A DNA stretch of 6,452 nt from Anaerolineales bacterium (GTDB taxonomy: Bacteria; Chloroflexota; Anaerolineae; Anaerolineales; UBA4823). The DNA is taken from assembly GCA_020853835.1 (NCBI GenBank), contig JADYYC010000438.1, forward strand, positions 1 to 6,452, given 5' to 3'. The translations under genes and the position numbers were made by a program. The number at the start of each line of letters is the position of its first letter. Within the stretch, counting starts at the first letter, position 1. The notes beneath the pieces were generated by a model. That model saw nothing but the letters and a program-made list of their open reading frames with translations. It made no database searches and was not told the DNA's origin. Positions 4,862 through 6,452 of the stretch are shown piece after piece.

Positions 4862-6418
4862 TCAGCGCTGGATCAGGTTGATGTCTGAATTGCCCGCGTA
4901 GGCTTCGACCTTTTTGCTGCCCCGGTTCAGGTAGCCATCATACTCTTTGCCCAGGCCGCTCGATACCCAGCCGTCCAGGATGAAGGGGATATCCTGATCG
5001 GCCGCGATCCACTCGCCATTATACCGCCTTGCGAGGTGCAGGTGTGTCCCGCTGGAGACCCCGCCCTCGCACGAGGGGTGGCCGATCCTATCGCCTGCCT
5101 TGAGGTGCGTCCCGGCCTCCACCCTGCCTTCGGTGGCGATGTGCATGTAGAGGATCGTCCAACCGGTCTGCTCCAATCCGTCGCCGTCCAGGTCCTGGAT
5201 TACCGCGCCATCGCCCGCGCGCAGGATCACCCCATCTGTCACGGCTACAACCCATGCCTCGTTGGGCACACAGCCCATCGCTTCGCCGGGCGGGCCAAAA
5301 TCCAGGGCGGCCCAGGCCGAGCCGTCGCCCCAGCCGCCGTGCGGCCCGCCGGTGAAGGACCATTCGACGCCCGGTTCGAACGGCAGTTGCAAGGTCGGCT
5401 GGAAGAGGCTGGCAGGCACGAGCGGCTCCAGCGCATAGTCGAACGGGTAGCCGAAGAGGCGCTCGAAGACGGCGTAGAGCCCTTCCTGCGAAACAGCTCG
5501 CTCCCAATTCGACCGGTCGAAGAGCAAGGCGAACATTTGCTGCACGCCCGCCGTCCCGGCGTTGATGGTAGGTTCGATCGGCACCACTTCGCCGTCGCTG
5601 AGCAGCCACGTCGCGGTTCCACCGACCCGCCACAGGTAATAGCCCCGGTTGAGGTTGTTCGCGGCCCAATTGAGCTGCCGGTACAGCCCTTTACGCTGCG
5701 GGTCCTCCCATCCTATGGGGTAATCGCGGGTGGATTTCTTGGGGGCTTTTTCGGTAAGCCAGCCGCTCTGGTATTCGAGCACGGCCAGCAAGAGGCGCGG
5801 GTTCACCGAATAATCCTGCGCAATGCGCTTGACGATCTCGGCCCCGCTCCACGAAACCCCATTCAGCTCCTCTTTATAGGTGGAGAGGTACCCGGCCTGT
5901 TTGTTGACGAACTCCTCCACGTCGAACAGGGCGCTGTACGGCCCGTTGACCAGCTCTGAATCGGGGATGATCTTAAAGGCCGGGCCGGGGTTCTTTGGAG
6001 TGGGCGCGGGGACGTCCAGCACCTGACCGACCTCCAGCAGGTTGGGGTCGATCAGCTTGTTGGCCGCGATGAGCTGCTCCAGGCTGATGCCAAAGGTCGA
6101 GGCGATCAGGCCGAGCGAATCGCCCGGCTGGACGGTGTACGTTTCCGACTCGCTGCGGATCGGGGGGAGCGCGTGCGGGTGGTCGGGCGTGGGGGTCAGG
6201 ATGGGCGCGCCGGGCGAGCGTTTGGGCGCCAGCCCCCAGGCCGGCTCGACCGCGGCGGGCTGGGTCGCCCCTGCCGGCGCCGGGCTTTTACCTGAGATAG
6301 ACCAGAATGAAGGTGAGCCGCTGGCCAGGCTGCGGGCGCAGGCCAGGCTGCTGAGCAACAGCGCGGCCAGCACGATCAATGGCCGCCTGCCGGGGGAGGT
6401 GGTGCGGGGGTCTTTCAT
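4862..6418 (-). CDS. LysM / lysozyme-like / M23 metallopeptidase, secreted or lipoprotein (paralogue 1)
   Basis: This is a 518-residue exported protein, first in the array. I chose ATG 6418 over an in-frame TTG at 6427; a stop at 6445-6443 bars anything longer. The signal segment ends in LLSSLACA. Cys27 could be lipidated, but Ser at -3 is atypical and A-C-A is an acceptable signal peptidase I site, so it may be released instead. Residues about 93-137 are a textbook LysM (YTVQPGDSL, IAAN, GQVLDVP). Residues about 148-345 are the helical domain with VNPRLLLAVLEYQSGW. Residues about 352-490 are the M23 domain: His360 and Asp373 (H-x12-D), His426 in LYMHI and His459/His461 in THLH. DLDGDG at 409-414 looks like a calcium loop, and Cys383/Cys450 are conserved with the others. 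Unlike its two neighbours it lacks the C-terminal Cys-x-Cys. It probably cuts cell-wall peptides outside the membrane. Substrate is unknown; elastin- or glycine-link cleavage as in LasA is only one possibility. Confidence 0.88.
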   Translation of the reverse strand: MKDPRTTSPGRRPLIVLAALLLSSLACARSLASGSPSFWSISGKSPAPAGATQPAAVEPAWGLAPKRSPGAPILTPTPDHPHALPPIRSESETYTVQPGDSLGLIASTFGISLEQLIAANKLIDPNLLEVGQVLDVPAPTPKNPGPAFKIIPDSELVNGPYSALFDVEEFVNKQAGYLSTYKEELNGVSWSGAEIVKRIAQDYSVNPRLLLAVLEYQSGWLTEKAPKKSTRDYPIGWEDPQRKGLYRQLNWAANNLNRGYYLWRVGGTATWLLSDGEVVPIEPTINAGTAGVQQMFALLFDRSNWERAVSQEGLYAVFERLFGYPFDYALEPLVPASLFQPTLQLPFEPGVEWSFTGGPHGGWGDGSAWAALDFGPPGEAMGCVPNEAWVVAVTDGVILRAGDGAVIQDLDGDGLEQTGWTILYMHIATEGRVEAGTHLKAGDRIGHPSCEGGVSSGTHLHLARRYNGEWIAADQDIPFILDGWVSSGLGKEYDGYLNRGSKKVEAYAGNSDINLIQR

Positions 6419-6439
6419 CCTTGCCAAAGCGTTGCAAGA

Positions 6440-6448
6440 ATTCTACCA
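6440..6448 (-). promoter_or_regulatory. Possible extended -10 element for the LysM/M23 array
   Basis: TGG-TAGAAT on the minus strand resembles an extended -10 box (TGnTATAAT, one mismatch). A start near 6433 would leave a leader of about 15 bases before ATG 6418. The -35 region is outside the window, so this rests on one hexamer. Confidence 0.3.
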
Positions 6449-6452
6449 TGCC

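Noticed and set aside
5036..5959. Plus-strand open frame of 307 codons
   Set aside because: It lies wholly antisense to the M23/lysozyme-like part of paralogue 1, has no recognisable domain, and long antisense frames are expected in GC-rich coding DNA.

Overview
The window is GC-rich and all five real genes lie on the minus strand, so transcription runs from high to low coordinates. Three features suggest a Gram-positive-like or monoderm bacterium, most plausibly Chloroflexota (Anaerolineae): Thr/Pro-rich 'TPTP' linkers next to the signal peptides, exported LysM/M23 proteins, and a DUF2089 regulator paired with a bactofilin-like/DUF4097 beta-repeat protein. The lineage is an inference from style, because there is no rRNA or marker gene here.

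Region 1 (about 6418 down to 1492) holds three tandem, closely packed paralogues of 518, 566 and 550 codons. Each has an export signal, a low-complexity Pro/Thr linker, a LysM-type peptidoglycan-binding motif, a conserved helical lysozyme-like middle domain and a C-terminal M23-family metallopeptidase domain. The gaps are 30 bases and then a 14-base overlap, so they look like one operon. In all three the zinc-ligand spacing is H-x12-D rather than the usual H-x3-D. This matches LasA/beta-lytic (M23A) enzymes. A DxDxDG calcium-type loop sits inside the peptidase fold. The middle domain looks like a transglycosylase fold in which the expected catalytic Glu is Gln or His.

Region 2 (1374-1491) is an AT-rich island with a near-perfect sigma70-type promoter (TTGACA, 16 bases, TATAAT). 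It is flanked by inverted CAAGAT half-sites and by two 13-base direct repeats with a 21-base period.

Region 3 (1373 down to 1) is a second two-gene operon: a zinc-ribbon/HTH DUF2089 protein with a SHOCT-like tail, then a cytoplasmic beta-repeat (DUF4097-like) protein with a coiled-coil-like C-terminal part that runs off the window. The two genes are one base apart. Together they carry the modules that YvlB/LiaX proteins hold in a single chain, which suggests a self-regulated envelope-stress-type module next to a cell-wall hydrolase cluster. Any functional link between the two operons is a guess from proximity.
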